Of a stretch of DNA of 64,000 nucleotides, positions 8,135 to 17,367 are shown piece by piece. Every line of letters starts with the position of its first letter. Within the stretch, counting starts at the first letter, position 1. The notes under the pieces are model-generated. The model searched no databases. It was not told where the DNA came from and saw only the letters and a program-made list of their open reading frames with translations. Origin of the DNA: Telluria beijingensis (GTDB lineage: Bacteria; Pseudomonadota; Gammaproteobacteria; Burkholderiales; Burkholderiaceae_D); contig NZ_CP132480.1 of assembly GCF_030770395.1 (NCBI RefSeq), positions 5,418,953-5,482,952 of the forward strand, written 5' to 3'. Position numbers and translations under genes: made by a program.

Positions 8135-9400
8135 ATGAGCATCATCCACAAACTGCCGTATGAATGGCAGGTCGGCCTGCGCTATACGCGGGCCGGCAAG
8201 CGCAGCGGGCGCAGCAGCTTCATTTCCTTCATCTCGCTGATCTCGGTGGCCGGCATCGCCCTCGGCGTGGCGGCCCTGATCATCGTGCTGTCGGTGATGA
8301 ACGGCTTCCAGAAGCAGGTCACCGACCGCATGCTGTCGGTGCTGGCCCATATCGAGGTGTTCGACAATGCCGGCAGCATGCCCGACTGGCGCGAGAAGGC
8401 GCAGCAGGCCTTGCGCAATCCGGCGGTGCTGGGCGCCGCGCCCTTCGTCGAGACCCAGGGCCTGCTGGTGCGCGACGGCGTGATGCGGCCCTCGGTCGTA
8501 CGCGGCGTGCTGCCGGGCGAAGAGAACCAGGTATCGACCGTGGCGCAGCAGGTGCGCGCCGGCAGCTTCGACGCGCTCGAGCCGGGCCAGTTCAATATCG
8601 TGCTCGGGTATGCGCTGGCGCGCGCGCTCGGCGTGAGCCTGGGCGACAAGGTGACGATGGTGCTGGCCCAGGGCCAGGTGACGCCGGCCGGCATGGTGCC
8701 GCGCACGCGCAGCTTCACCGTGGCCGGCATCTTCGAGGCGGGCCACTTCGACTTCGACGCCGCGCTGTCCTTCATCCACATCGAGGATGCCCAGCGCCTG
8801 GAGCGCCTGCAGGCGCCGTCCGGCCTGCGCCTGCGCACCGCCAATATGCGCGAGGCGCCCGAAGTGGCGGCGCAGCTGAAGGCCTCGATGACGGGCGACC
8901 TCAATGTGCGCGACTGGCCCAAGCTCAATGCCAACTGGTACGCTGCCGTACAGACCGAAAAAAAGATGATGTTCATTATCCTCACCCTGATCATCGCGGT
9001 GGCCGCCTTCAACCTGGTCTCGAGCCTGGTGATGACGGTGACCGAGAAGCAGGCCGATATCGCGATCCTGCGCACGCTCGGATCGTCGCCGCAATCCATC
9101 CTGAAGATCTTCATGGTGCAGGGCGCGGTGATCGGCGTGCTGGGGACGCTGGCCGGCATCGGCATGGGCGTGGCGGTGAGCCTGAACATCGATGTCATCG
9201 TCCCGTTCATCGAACGTTTGCTGGGAGTGGAGTTCTTGTCCAAAGATATATATTTGATCAGTACCGTGCCGTCCGACCTGCATTGGCCGGACGTCGGCAT
9301 CATCGGCGTCATCTCGGTGCTGCTGGCCTTTGCCGCCACCCTGTACCCGAGCTGGGCCGCCTCGCGCGTGAAACCGGCGGAGGCGCTGCGCTATGAGTGA
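8135..9400 (+). CDS. lolE: Lipoprotein-releasing ABC transporter permease, LolC/E family, copy 2
   Basis: A 421-residue paralogue of the preceding gene, sharing the same N-terminus ([14 protein letters not shown]), the same helix pattern and the same C-terminal [18 protein letters not shown]. The main visible difference is a shorter loop in the periplasmic domain (around [18 protein letters not shown], where copy 1 has a Gly-rich insert). With copy 1 it could form a LolCE-type heterodimer. Its stop codon overlaps the lolD start by 8 bases, showing translational coupling with the ATPase. The lolE symbol is positional only. Confidence 0.93.
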   Translation: MSIIHKLPYEWQVGLRYTRAGKRSGRSSFISFISLISVAGIALGVAALIIVLSVMNGFQKQVTDRMLSVLAHIEVFDNAGSMPDWREKAQQALRNPAVLGAAPFVETQGLLVRDGVMRPSVVRGVLPGEENQVSTVAQQVRAGSFDALEPGQFNIVLGYALARALGVSLGDKVTMVLAQGQVTPAGMVPRTRSFTVAGIFEAGHFDFDAALSFIHIEDAQRLERLQAPSGLRLRTANMREAPEVAAQLKASMTGDLNVRDWPKLNANWYAAVQTEKKMMFIILTLIIAVAAFNLVSSLVMTVTEKQADIAILRTLGSSPQSILKIFMVQGAVIGVLGTLAGIGMGVAVSLNIDVIVPFIERLLGVEFLSKDIYLISTVPSDLHWPDVGIIGVISVLLAFAATLYPSWAASRVKPAEALRYE

Positions 9401-10088
9401 CGCATCGACGCCCATCCTGGCCTGCCGCGGCCTGGGCAAGACCTTCAGGCAGGGCGACGCCGAGGTGCGCGTGATCGACGGCGTCGATTTCGCCGTCCAC
9501 CGGGGCGAGCGCGTGGCCATCGTCGGCGCGTCCGGCTCCGGCAAGTCGACGCTGCTGCACCTGCTGGGGGGCCTGGATACGCCGAGCCGCGGCGTGGTCA
9601 CGCTCAAGGGCGAGGATTTCGCCAGCCTGTCCGAGGCGCGCCGCGGCGAATTGCGCAATACGGCGCTGGGCTTCGTCTACCAGTTCCACCACCTGCTGCC
9701 CGAGTTTTCGGCGCTCGACAACGTCATGATGCCGCTCCTGATCCGGCGCGAATCGCGCGCCAGCGCGCTCGAAAAGGCCCAGGCGATCCTGGAGCGGGTA
9801 GGCCTGGGCAAGCGCGTGGTGCACCGTCCCGGCGAGCTGTCGGGCGGCGAACGCCAGCGGGTGGCGCTGGCGCGCGCGCTGGTCACGCAACCCGCATGCG
9901 TGCTGGCCGACGAACCGACCGGCAACCTGGATCACACCACGGCGCAAGTCATCTTCGACCTGATGCTGGAGCTGTCGCGCACCCTCGGCACCGCCTTCGT
10001 GATCGTCACCCACGACATGGAACTGGCGCGCCGCTGCGACCGCGTGCTGCGCATGACCGAGCACGGCCTGCAGCCAGCGGAAGGATAA
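9393..10088 (+). CDS. lolD: Lipoprotein-releasing ABC transporter ATP-binding protein LolD
   Basis: A 231-residue ATPase of the MacB/LolD family that powers lipoprotein release. The Walker A motif is GASGSGKST (residues ~49-57), the Q-loop is [20 protein letters not shown], the ABC signature is [15 protein letters not shown], and Walker B is [11 protein letters not shown] followed by the H-loop VTHD. The QFHHLLPEF segment around the Q-loop is characteristic of LolD. The start overlaps the upstream permease by 8 bases and tatD begins 3 bases after its stop, so all four genes form one operon. Confidence 0.96.
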   Translation: MSDASTPILACRGLGKTFRQGDAEVRVIDGVDFAVHRGERVAIVGASGSGKSTLLHLLGGLDTPSRGVVTLKGEDFASLSEARRGELRNTALGFVYQFHHLLPEFSALDNVMMPLLIRRESRASALEKAQAILERVGLGKRVVHRPGELSGGERQRVALARALVTQPACVLADEPTGNLDHTTAQVIFDLMLELSRTLGTAFVIVTHDMELARRCDRVLRMTEHGLQPAEG

Positions 10089-10091
10089 GCC

Positions 10092-10898
10092 ATGTGGATC
10101 GATACCCACGTCCACCTTGACGCGCGCGAATACGGCGGCGACGGCGCCGGCGTCGCGCTCAGGGCGCAGCAGGTCGGGGTGTCGATGATCGTGATCGTGG
10201 CGGTCGAGCGGGGTAATTTCGACGCCGTGGCCGGCCTGGCGCATGGCAGTCCGAACGCCTGCTATGCCTTGGGCATACACCCGATCTGCGTGCCGCAGGC
10301 CCGCGACGAGGATCTCGATCATATGCGTTCCCGGGTCGAGGCGGCGATGAGCGACCCGCGCTTTGTCGGCATCGGCGAGATCGGGCTCGATTTCTTCCTG
10401 CCCGAGCTGACCACCCCCGAGATGCGCGAGAAACAGGAACGGTTCTTCCGCGAGCAGTTGCGCATCGCGCGTGACTTCGACCTGCCGGTACTCACCCACG
10501 TGCGGCGCTCGCAAGACCAGGTGCTCAAGCACCTGCGCCAGATTCGCCCAGGTGGGGGGATCGCCCATGCTTTCAACGGCAGTTTCCAGCAGGCTCAGAA
10601 TTTCATTGACCTCGGATTCCACCTGGGATTCGGCGGCAACATGACCTTCACGCGCGCGCTGCAGATCCGGCGCCTGGCGGCCGAGCTGCCGCTGGAATCG
10701 ATCGTGCTCGAAACCGACTCGCCCGACATCGCGCCGAGCTGGATTCATCCGGGACGCAACAGTCCCGAACAGCTCCCCGCCATCGGCGCCACCCTGGCGG
10801 AACTGCGCGGCATCGGTGTCGACGAGGTCCGTATTGCGGCATATCGGGCTTCGATCGCCGCGATCCCCCGTCTTTCCGGACTGTGTGGCGTCGTGTAG
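10092..10898 (+). CDS. tatD: TatD family metal-dependent hydrolase/DNase
   Basis: A 268-residue TIM-barrel metal-dependent hydrolase of the TatD family, whose members act as 3'-5' nucleases in DNA repair and quality control. Metal ligands are seen in DTHVHLD at the N-terminus, GIGEIGLDFF, LTHVRRSQDQ, IAHAFNGSFQQA and the C-terminal ETDSPDIAPSW. The family length is about 260. It is the last gene of the lol operon. The symbol is used in the family sense; the protein could equally be a YcfH- or YjjV-type paralogue. Confidence 0.88.
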   Translation: MWIDTHVHLDAREYGGDGAGVALRAQQVGVSMIVIVAVERGNFDAVAGLAHGSPNACYALGIHPICVPQARDEDLDHMRSRVEAAMSDPRFVGIGEIGLDFFLPELTTPEMREKQERFFREQLRIARDFDLPVLTHVRRSQDQVLKHLRQIRPGGGIAHAFNGSFQQAQNFIDLGFHLGFGGNMTFTRALQIRRLAAELPLESIVLETDSPDIAPSWIHPGRNSPEQLPAIGATLAELRGIGVDEVRIAAYRASIAAIPRLSGLCGVV

Positions 10899-11027
10899 AC
10901 GACAGTCAGCCTAAAGGGAAGTTCAGGCAATCTCACTCGATAGTTGCTGACACCCGCCAAATCCCGTTCCTGCCTGCCGTGACATGATGTGCTTCCTCAT
11001 GAGTGCATCACTGGACGGGAGACGGAT

Positions 11028-13850
11028 GTGGACAGCGCGAGCGAATTCCTGCGCATGCTGCAGCACGAGAAATCGCTGACGACGGCCCACCGGCCGATCC
11101 GCCTGCGTCTTGGCCATGCCGACCACCTTGCCGATGAAATCCTGCTGCCGCAGCGGGTCAGCGGCACCGAGGCCGTGTGCGGCCACCTCGAATACGTCGT
11201 CACCTGCGTCGCCTCGACGCCGCGCCTGCCGCTCAAGGAACTGATCGCGCTGCCGGCCGAGATCCAGTTCGTCACCGACCGCGGCCAGCTGCGCAGCGCC
11301 TGCGGCATCGTGGCCGAGGCGCGCGCCGGCGACTACGACGGCGGCCTGGGCGTCTACCAGCTGGTGATCCGCGACGCGCTGGCGATCATGGAAAAGCGCG
11401 TCAACAGCCGCGTGTTCCGCTACCAGAACGAGCTCGAGATCGTGCAGGTGCTGTTCGACGAATGGCGCCAGTCGAACGGCGTGCTGGCCAGCGCCTTCGA
11501 GTACGAGCTCGATCCGCTGTTCGACATGCGCCAGTTCCCGCCGCGCGAACAGACCATGCAGTACAACGAATCCGACGCCGCTTTTGTCCGTCGCCTGCTG
11601 CGCCGGCGCGGCGTGGCCTGGACCTTCCGGCCCGGCCATGCGCGCACCCGCACGCTCGAGGTCGAGCGCGACGCCTCGCCGGTGCACACGCTGGTATTGT
11701 TCGCCGATGCCAATTCGCTGCCGCGCAACGGCGCCGGCACCGTGCGCTACCACCGCGGCGGCGCCACCGAAGACCGCGACACCATCGTCTCCTGGAGCGC
11801 CGCGCGCCGCCTGCAGGCGGGCAGCACCACGCGCCACAGCTGGGACTACCGCAACCCGCTCGGCACCCAGTTCATGACCGCCACCGCGCGCAGCATGGCC
11901 GACCAGGGCCGCAACGGCAACCAGCTCGCCGCCAGCCTCGACGATTACCAGGTCGAGATGCCGCATGCCGGCAGCGACGTCGAAGACCACTGGCGCCTGG
12001 GACAGGTGCGCATGAACCGCCACGAGTTCGAGACCAAGTGCTTCCATGGCGAGGGCAGCGTGCGCGACCTGCGCGCCGGCGAATGGTTCACCCTGAGCGG
12101 CCATCCCGAGATCGACACCCACCCGGTCGCAGAGCGCGATTTCCTGGTCACCGCCCTCCACATCGAGGCCGAGAACAACCTGCCGGCCGACGTCTCGGCC
12201 CGCGTGCGGCGCCTGATGGGGGCGTGGCTGGAGGGGGGCGCCTTTCCGGAGGCGCCGCCGTCGCTCGATGCGGTGCGCGTGCGGGTCGGCTTCGACGCGG
12301 TACGGCGCGGCATCCCGCTGGTGCCCAGCTTCGATCCGCGCCTCGACCTGCCGCATCCGCAGCTGCAAAGCGCGATCGTCACCGGCCCGCCGGGCGAGGA
12401 AGTGCACTGCGACGCGCTGGGACGGGTCAAGATCCGCTTTCCCGGCATGCGCACCAGCGACCACCGCCATGCCCATGGCGCGGGCGCGTCCGACACGCCG
12501 GCCGATTCGGCCTGGGTGCGGGTGGCGTCCAACTGGGCCGGGGCCGGGCCGGGCAGCCAGCAGCAGTCCGGCACGCTCGGCCTGCCGCGGGTCGGCACCG
12601 AGGTGCTGGTGGCCTTCATGGGCGGCGACCCCGACCGGCCGGTGATCCTGTCGCAGCTGTACAACCAGCGTTCGCAGCCGCCGGCGCTGAGCCGGGCGGG
12701 GGAGTTGCCGGGCAATCGCTACCTGTCCGGGATGCGTAGCCGCGAGATCGGCGGGGCGCGTGGCGGCCAGCTGCTGTTCGACGATACCCCGGGCCAGATC
12801 GCAGTGCAGCTCGCCAGCGAGCACGCGGGTTCCGAACTGAACCTGGGCTGGCTGTCCGAACCGCGCGCCAACGGCCAGGCCGGCCCGCGCGGCGAAGGCG
12901 CCGAACTGCGCAGCGACAAGGCGGTGGCGCTGCGCGGCGGTGAAGGCATCCTGCTCAGTGCGGGCGGCAAGCATGACGAGGCCGGCTCCCAGCTCGAGCG
13001 CGCCGGCCTGGTGGGCATCGTGGAGGCGATGCACGGCGTGCTGGACACGCTCGGGCGGCTGGCCGGCGACCATGGCGAGAACGAAGAAGCGAGGCCGCGC
13101 CTGGACGCGCTGGCCGAACGGCTGCGCCAATGGCACGATGGATCGAACGTGGCGCCAGGCGCGGGCAAGGGCGGCGAACCGGTGGTGGCGGTGAGCGCTC
13201 CCGCCGGCGTGGCGATCGCCAGCGACGACAGCATCGTGCTGGGAGCCCAGGCCAAGGTCGACATCGTGTCGACCGGCGACGCCGAACTGGCCACCGGCCG
13301 CAGCCTGTTCCTGCGCGCCTCGCGCGCGCTCAGCATGTTCGCCTATGAACTGGGCATGAAGCTGATCGCGGCGCGCGGCGACATCGTCGTGGAAACCCAC
13401 CGCGGCGATATCGAGATCAAGTCGTCCAGCCGCATCCGGCTGATCGCCGCCACCGGCATCGAGCTGGAGGCGCCGACCGTCAAGGTGGTGTCGCAAGGCA
13501 CCCAGACCGACTGGGACGGCGGCACGATCACGCACCAGAGCAGCGGCAAGCACGTGGTGAGGGCGGCCGGCATCGAACACCTGTCCCCGGGCGGGGGCGC
13601 CCCGGCCGGCCTGCACTTGCCGGCGACCGAGCTGGAGACCGACGAGCGGATCGTCGTGTTCGACCGCCAGACCAATCTGCCGGCCCGCGGGCAACGCTAC
13701 GTCGCCCGCCACGAGGATGGCACGCGCATCCAGGGCGTCACCGACGACGAGGGACGCACCAGTATCCTGAGCAGCTACGCGATGGGCGATATCGAAATCC
13801 GCCTGTTGCCCGACGACGAACCAGACGATCCCGGTGCGGGCCGGGCATGA
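11028..13850 (+). CDS. vgrG: Type VI secretion system tip protein VgrG with C-terminal adaptor domain
   Basis: A 940-residue spike protein. The N-terminal gp27-like part (about residues 10-390) contains the VgrG marks ELEIVQVLFDEW and MQYNESDAAFVRRLLRRRG. The gp5 OB-like part follows with GEEVHCDALGRVKIRFPG, WVRVASNWAG and GLPRVGTEVLVAFMGGDPDRP, then a DUF2345 beta-helix region with many short repeats. The last ~60 residues (FDRQTNLPARGQRYVARHED to GDIEIRLLPD) look like a transthyretin-type adaptor domain. The chosen start is a GTG at 11028 behind a GGGAG box at 11017-11021; a longer GTG start at 10989 lacks one. The stop overlaps the next start (ATGA). No other T6SS gene is nearby, so this is a satellite vgrG. 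Confidence 0.95.
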   Translation: MDSASEFLRMLQHEKSLTTAHRPIRLRLGHADHLADEILLPQRVSGTEAVCGHLEYVVTCVASTPRLPLKELIALPAEIQFVTDRGQLRSACGIVAEARAGDYDGGLGVYQLVIRDALAIMEKRVNSRVFRYQNELEIVQVLFDEWRQSNGVLASAFEYELDPLFDMRQFPPREQTMQYNESDAAFVRRLLRRRGVAWTFRPGHARTRTLEVERDASPVHTLVLFADANSLPRNGAGTVRYHRGGATEDRDTIVSWSAARRLQAGSTTRHSWDYRNPLGTQFMTATARSMADQGRNGNQLAASLDDYQVEMPHAGSDVEDHWRLGQVRMNRHEFETKCFHGEGSVRDLRAGEWFTLSGHPEIDTHPVAERDFLVTALHIEAENNLPADVSARVRRLMGAWLEGGAFPEAPPSLDAVRVRVGFDAVRRGIPLVPSFDPRLDLPHPQLQSAIVTGPPGEEVHCDALGRVKIRFPGMRTSDHRHAHGAGASDTPADSAWVRVASNWAGAGPGSQQQSGTLGLPRVGTEVLVAFMGGDPDRPVILSQLYNQRSQPPALSRAGELPGNRYLSGMRSREIGGARGGQLLFDDTPGQIAVQLASEHAGSELNLGWLSEPRANGQAGPRGEGAELRSDKAVALRGGEGILLSAGGKHDEAGSQLERAGLVGIVEAMHGVLDTLGRLAGDHGENEEARPRLDALAERLRQWHDGSNVAPGAGKGGEPVVAVSAPAGVAIASDDSIVLGAQAKVDIVSTGDAELATGRSLFLRASRALSMFAYELGMKLIAARGDIVVETHRGDIEIKSSSRIRLIAATGIELEAPTVKVVSQGTQTDWDGGTITHQSSGKHVVRAAGIEHLSPGGGAPAGLHLPATELETDERIVVFDRQTNLPARGQRYVARHEDGTRIQGVTDDEGRTSILSSYAMGDIEIRLLPDDEPDDPGAGRA

Positions 13851-15550
13851 AGGAGCCGACCCGTCCAATTCCCCAGCCGACTGTCGACCGCGATGGAAGC
13901 CTGGTGGCGCATACGGTTGCAACGCCGACGGCCTTCAAGGTGAGGGCCAAGGTGACGATCGGGTCGCGCAAGGTGATTCCGGTGATATTCGTGCCCGGGA
14001 TTATGGGGTCGAATCTGCGGGCGCGGGGCGATATGAAAGCCAGGAAGGACGATATCCTCGCACCGGGCGAACCGGCGTGGCGACCGCCAAACGGCATCGT
14101 CGAAGGCTTCTGGGAGGCGCGCAAGTGGGCAGGGCGATCGCCTTCCGAACGGCAGCGTATCCTGGACGCCAGTGTTCTGGAAGTCGATCCAAATGGTCAA
14201 CTGGCCTTTGCTCCGAATACGTTCGATCCCGCAACGTTGCGCGAACGGGGTTGGGGAGAGGTGCATGCGGGTTCCTATGGCGCCCTGCTGATCGACTTGC
14301 AGAGACACCTCGACAAGACCTTCCAGATTTCCCCACGTGGCGATCGCGAGATTCGCCATTTCTGGCTTCGAGTCATGCAATCCCAACCGGAATCCTGGGG
14401 TGTACGCAAGATCGAGAAAGTGACTGAAGCCGAACTCGAAAAATACGCGTCCTATCAGTACCCGGTTTATGCGTTTGGCTATAACTGGCTTGAATCGTGT
14501 GAGAAATCAGCGCAGCGATTGCGAGCACGCATCGACCAGATCAAGAAGTTTTGGACTGATCGAAAGCATGAGTGTGGAAAGGTCATCTTGGTCACCCATT
14601 CCATGGGCGGCCTGGTGGCCCGTGCGTGCGCACGGTTGAGTTCGCCAGGCGACGGTAGCGCGCCGGATATCGCCGGAATCATCCATGCCGCGATGCCTGC
14701 GCTCGGGGCACCGGTGACTTACCGGCGAATTGCATGCGGTACCGAAGGAGGGCGGTATGTCAATGGACTTGGCGATAATCTGAAGGCAGGTGCCGTGATG
14801 GACATTGCCGGCGAGAGTGCTGCAGATACGACACCCATCATGGCTCTTTCGCCGGGAGTCCTCCAATTGTTGCCAAACCACCAGTATCCCGCTCCCTGGC
14901 TACTCATCAAGACGATTCGGTCGGTCAACCGACGGGACGACGTACGTGACTTGCTCGCCCTCCCGGATGGTAATCCCTACGATTTCTATCGCGATATGAA
15001 GTCCTGGTACAGGATGATCGATCCAGGTCTCGCGGACCCGGCAAAACGCTTCAAGGATTCAGAGCGCAGCGTGGCGGATGCGATATCGGATGCCATTAAT
15101 GAAGCTGAATATTTTCACACCAGGTTGCTGACTACACAGGATGCCAAGAAAGGACAAACCCCTTACTACCATCCGAATACCTATGCCTTCCATGGCGCAG
15201 ACAAATCCCTGAAGGCGTATGGACAGATTCGCTGGGTTGCGCGGGAGCAATCGGTCAGCCCCGCTGCGCTCACGCCGTCGGGTATCCGGAACGGGCAGCT
15301 CACGTCGATTAACGAGCAAGGGGCCCGCGAGGTGCGCATTGGCCAGGACCTGCAATTGCGCTTTTCGGTATGGCCGGAGGATGCACATGGCGACGAAACG
15401 GTCCCGGTCCAGTCTGGAGCCGGCCCTACGGCATATATACGACAGATGTTCGCGCCGGCAGGATTGCGCCATCAAGACAGCCTTCAGCCCGAGACAATGC
15501 GCCTCCTGGTACGGCATCTCATCGTCAAGATCGTACAGGATGTCCAATGA
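13847..15550 (+). CDS. Tle4-like type VI lipase effector (alpha/beta hydrolase)
   Basis: A 567-residue alpha/beta hydrolase of the LCAT/PGAP1-like kind. IPVIFVPGIMGSNL near residue 45 holds the oxyanion region, THSMGG puts the nucleophile at Ser252, and AHGDETVPVQSG near residue 520 probably carries an acidic or adjacent catalytic element. There is no signal peptide, as expected for T6SS cargo. The gene overlaps both vgrG (ATGA) and the downstream Tli4-like gene (ATGA). The order VgrG with adaptor domain, lipase, immunity protein is that of T6SS phospholipase effectors; Tle4 is favoured because the immunity gene is Tli4-like. Lipase activity on bacterial membranes is inferred. GC is lower than in the neighbouring core genes. 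Confidence 0.85.
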   Translation: MKEPTRPIPQPTVDRDGSLVAHTVATPTAFKVRAKVTIGSRKVIPVIFVPGIMGSNLRARGDMKARKDDILAPGEPAWRPPNGIVEGFWEARKWAGRSPSERQRILDASVLEVDPNGQLAFAPNTFDPATLRERGWGEVHAGSYGALLIDLQRHLDKTFQISPRGDREIRHFWLRVMQSQPESWGVRKIEKVTEAELEKYASYQYPVYAFGYNWLESCEKSAQRLRARIDQIKKFWTDRKHECGKVILVTHSMGGLVARACARLSSPGDGSAPDIAGIIHAAMPALGAPVTYRRIACGTEGGRYVNGLGDNLKAGAVMDIAGESAADTTPIMALSPGVLQLLPNHQYPAPWLLIKTIRSVNRRDDVRDLLALPDGNPYDFYRDMKSWYRMIDPGLADPAKRFKDSERSVADAISDAINEAEYFHTRLLTTQDAKKGQTPYYHPNTYAFHGADKSLKAYGQIRWVAREQSVSPAALTPSGIRNGQLTSINEQGAREVRIGQDLQLRFSVWPEDAHGDETVPVQSGAGPTAYIRQMFAPAGLRHQDSLQPETMRLLVRHLIVKIVQDVQ

Positions 15551-17268
15551 AACGGGTTCGCGGCCGGCGCGTGCGTTGGGTATGTGGGCTCACGGCGGTG
15601 GTATTGGCACTGACGTCGTTTCTTGCCAACTCGGTGCAAACGGTGCATGACAAGCAGAAGGTGGCAAAAATGACGGAGAAAATGAGAACAGTTTGCCTCG
15701 GCCGTTTTCTGATCGATTTACCTGCCGATGCGCCAGTCAAAGTCAAATATGGGTCTGTGGGTGGCCTGGATATTGAAACTATTTCAGCCGAGTCCGATGA
15801 AGAGTTTGCCGAACGGTTGCGGCAAGCGGAACTTGACATGGCGGAGGCGACCAATAGGGAGGGGCGACCAAGCCTGGAATCCAGCAAGGAAATCGCGGTA
15901 GATACCGGCCAGGGAAAAATCTTTATCTATAACCGGCGGCGAACGAAGGTGCTGGAGGATCATGAATTCGTCTTCAGCGAAAATGTCGCTCTTCTCAGCA
16001 TGCTGCGGTTTCCTGATTTAAGTGTCACTGGTGAAATCGAATGGGTCGCACCTCGTAACCTTCCCAGAGTGTCCAGTATCCTGAATTTCATTCGCCCGCT
16101 CAATGAAGGGGAGATTCCGCGTGAGAGCGGATTTTGCCTGGGACATGCGATCGTCCTCGACCCCTACGATCACGATAATCGCGAAAGCGCCGTCATGTTC
16201 GCCGGGTTGCCGGGGCATCCAGATGTGAACATCGTTCTTTCTTCGATGGCGGGCGCCAGCCCGGCGCCAGGGTTGCTTGAGCGTAATGCAAAAGCGGAGG
16301 CGCGCGAGCCAATTTATATGCGACTGGCGTTCAGTAATTTGCGTGAGCATAAACGTGTCATCAATGGACTGGAGGGAGAAGAACTGGTGCTGCGCATACG
16401 TGAGCCAAGTTTTACGACGGGCTACTCGTTCCAGTGGGAGATGGCCGGGAAACAGGACGATGTCCACACACCGACATTGAAACTGGAGCTCGAGTCCGGG
16501 GTAAATCCGGTTGCAGGCGGCAAGCCTGTCCAATCCACGCTCACTGAAGAGGCAATGTTTGAACTTTGGGAAAGTATTGTGAGTAGCATCCGCTTGCGGC
16601 CCTATCAGGAGGCGAAGACGGCAGTTTCCGAAGAGCCCCACATTGCACTGGGTGCGAGCGTCCTGGCGGGAGAGGTCTGCCCACAGACTGGCTGGTGGCA
16701 ATGCGCGGATGGGGGCGGTGACGTGAGTGTCCTTGGCGGCCAGCGCCAGTTCATCAAGCAGGGCCAAACCATGCCGCAAGCACTCCTGCTGCCACAGCAG
16801 ACGATGTGGCAGCGCCTGCGGGGTGTGCAGCCGAGTTATGAAAGCAGGAATTCGACATTATGGGCGCTGGTAGACAAGCGCAGCAGTAGTCGGATCACGC
16901 ATCAGAGTGGACTCGAGCAGGCCGTAGCCACGCAGGATTTCCTCAACTTCCCGGCTGGAACAGGGCCTGCTGGAAGTTTTCAGGCCCCGATCGGCAGCAT
17001 TGCAAGGACTGGCGCCGCCTGCCCGGCCAGTGGATGGTGGCGCTGCGAAGACAGCCATGCACTCGATGGAACCCGCTGGTTTGCAGCCGGGAGCCTGCTT
17101 CCAGCTGCAACTTTCCGCGCACACCTCGCGAGGCGGAGTGGCGGACATCCTGAGCTGATTCATCGGCGAAGCGCATGGCAGCTTGTACGTGTCGACGCCG
17201 ATCCTCTCCCCGGCGTCGTCGCAGATCCAGCAACATCACAGGACTTCGATGACACGTCAAGAGCATGA
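15547..17268 (+). CDS. Tli4-like T6SS immunity protein with duplicated TGWWxC-type C-terminal repeats
   Basis: A 573-residue protein with an N-terminal hydrophobic segment (about residues 11-30) placing it in the periplasm, anchored or secreted. VCLGRFLIDLPADAPV around residue 50 and RLAFSNLREHKRVINGLEGEE in the middle match the Tli4 immunity family, whose members are usually about 330-380 residues. Beyond about residue 370 is an extension with two related repeats: CPQTGWWQCADGGG starting at residue 378 and CPASGWWRCEDS at residue 492, each followed by a G-x-R-x-F segment and an LWALV/AWQLV end. I do not know a named family for this repeat. Its start overlaps the effector stop (ATGA), the usual coupling of effector and immunity protein. 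Confidence 0.8.
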   Translation: MKRVRGRRVRWVCGLTAVVLALTSFLANSVQTVHDKQKVAKMTEKMRTVCLGRFLIDLPADAPVKVKYGSVGGLDIETISAESDEEFAERLRQAELDMAEATNREGRPSLESSKEIAVDTGQGKIFIYNRRRTKVLEDHEFVFSENVALLSMLRFPDLSVTGEIEWVAPRNLPRVSSILNFIRPLNEGEIPRESGFCLGHAIVLDPYDHDNRESAVMFAGLPGHPDVNIVLSSMAGASPAPGLLERNAKAEAREPIYMRLAFSNLREHKRVINGLEGEELVLRIREPSFTTGYSFQWEMAGKQDDVHTPTLKLELESGVNPVAGGKPVQSTLTEEAMFELWESIVSSIRLRPYQEAKTAVSEEPHIALGASVLAGEVCPQTGWWQCADGGGDVSVLGGQRQFIKQGQTMPQALLLPQQTMWQRLRGVQPSYESRNSTLWALVDKRSSSRITHQSGLEQAVATQDFLNFPAGTGPAGSFQAPIGSIARTGAACPASGWWRCEDSHALDGTRWFAAGSLLPAATFRAHLARRSGGHPELIHRRSAWQLVRVDADPLPGVVADPATSQDFDDTSRA

Positions 17269-17367
17269 AGTTCATCGCCCCCCCGGCTTGTTCGATCCGA
17301 GGGAGCGGATCGCCAGCAGCATGCGATTGCGCCCCACAATAGCCGGCCGTCGGTAGCACGCCCCACG

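Noticed and set aside
10923..13922. 999-residue open frame opposite vgrG
   Set aside because: It is a GC-rich antisense shadow. The protein is a string of low-complexity Ala/Arg/Gly/His residues without any domain, while the plus strand encodes a full VgrG.
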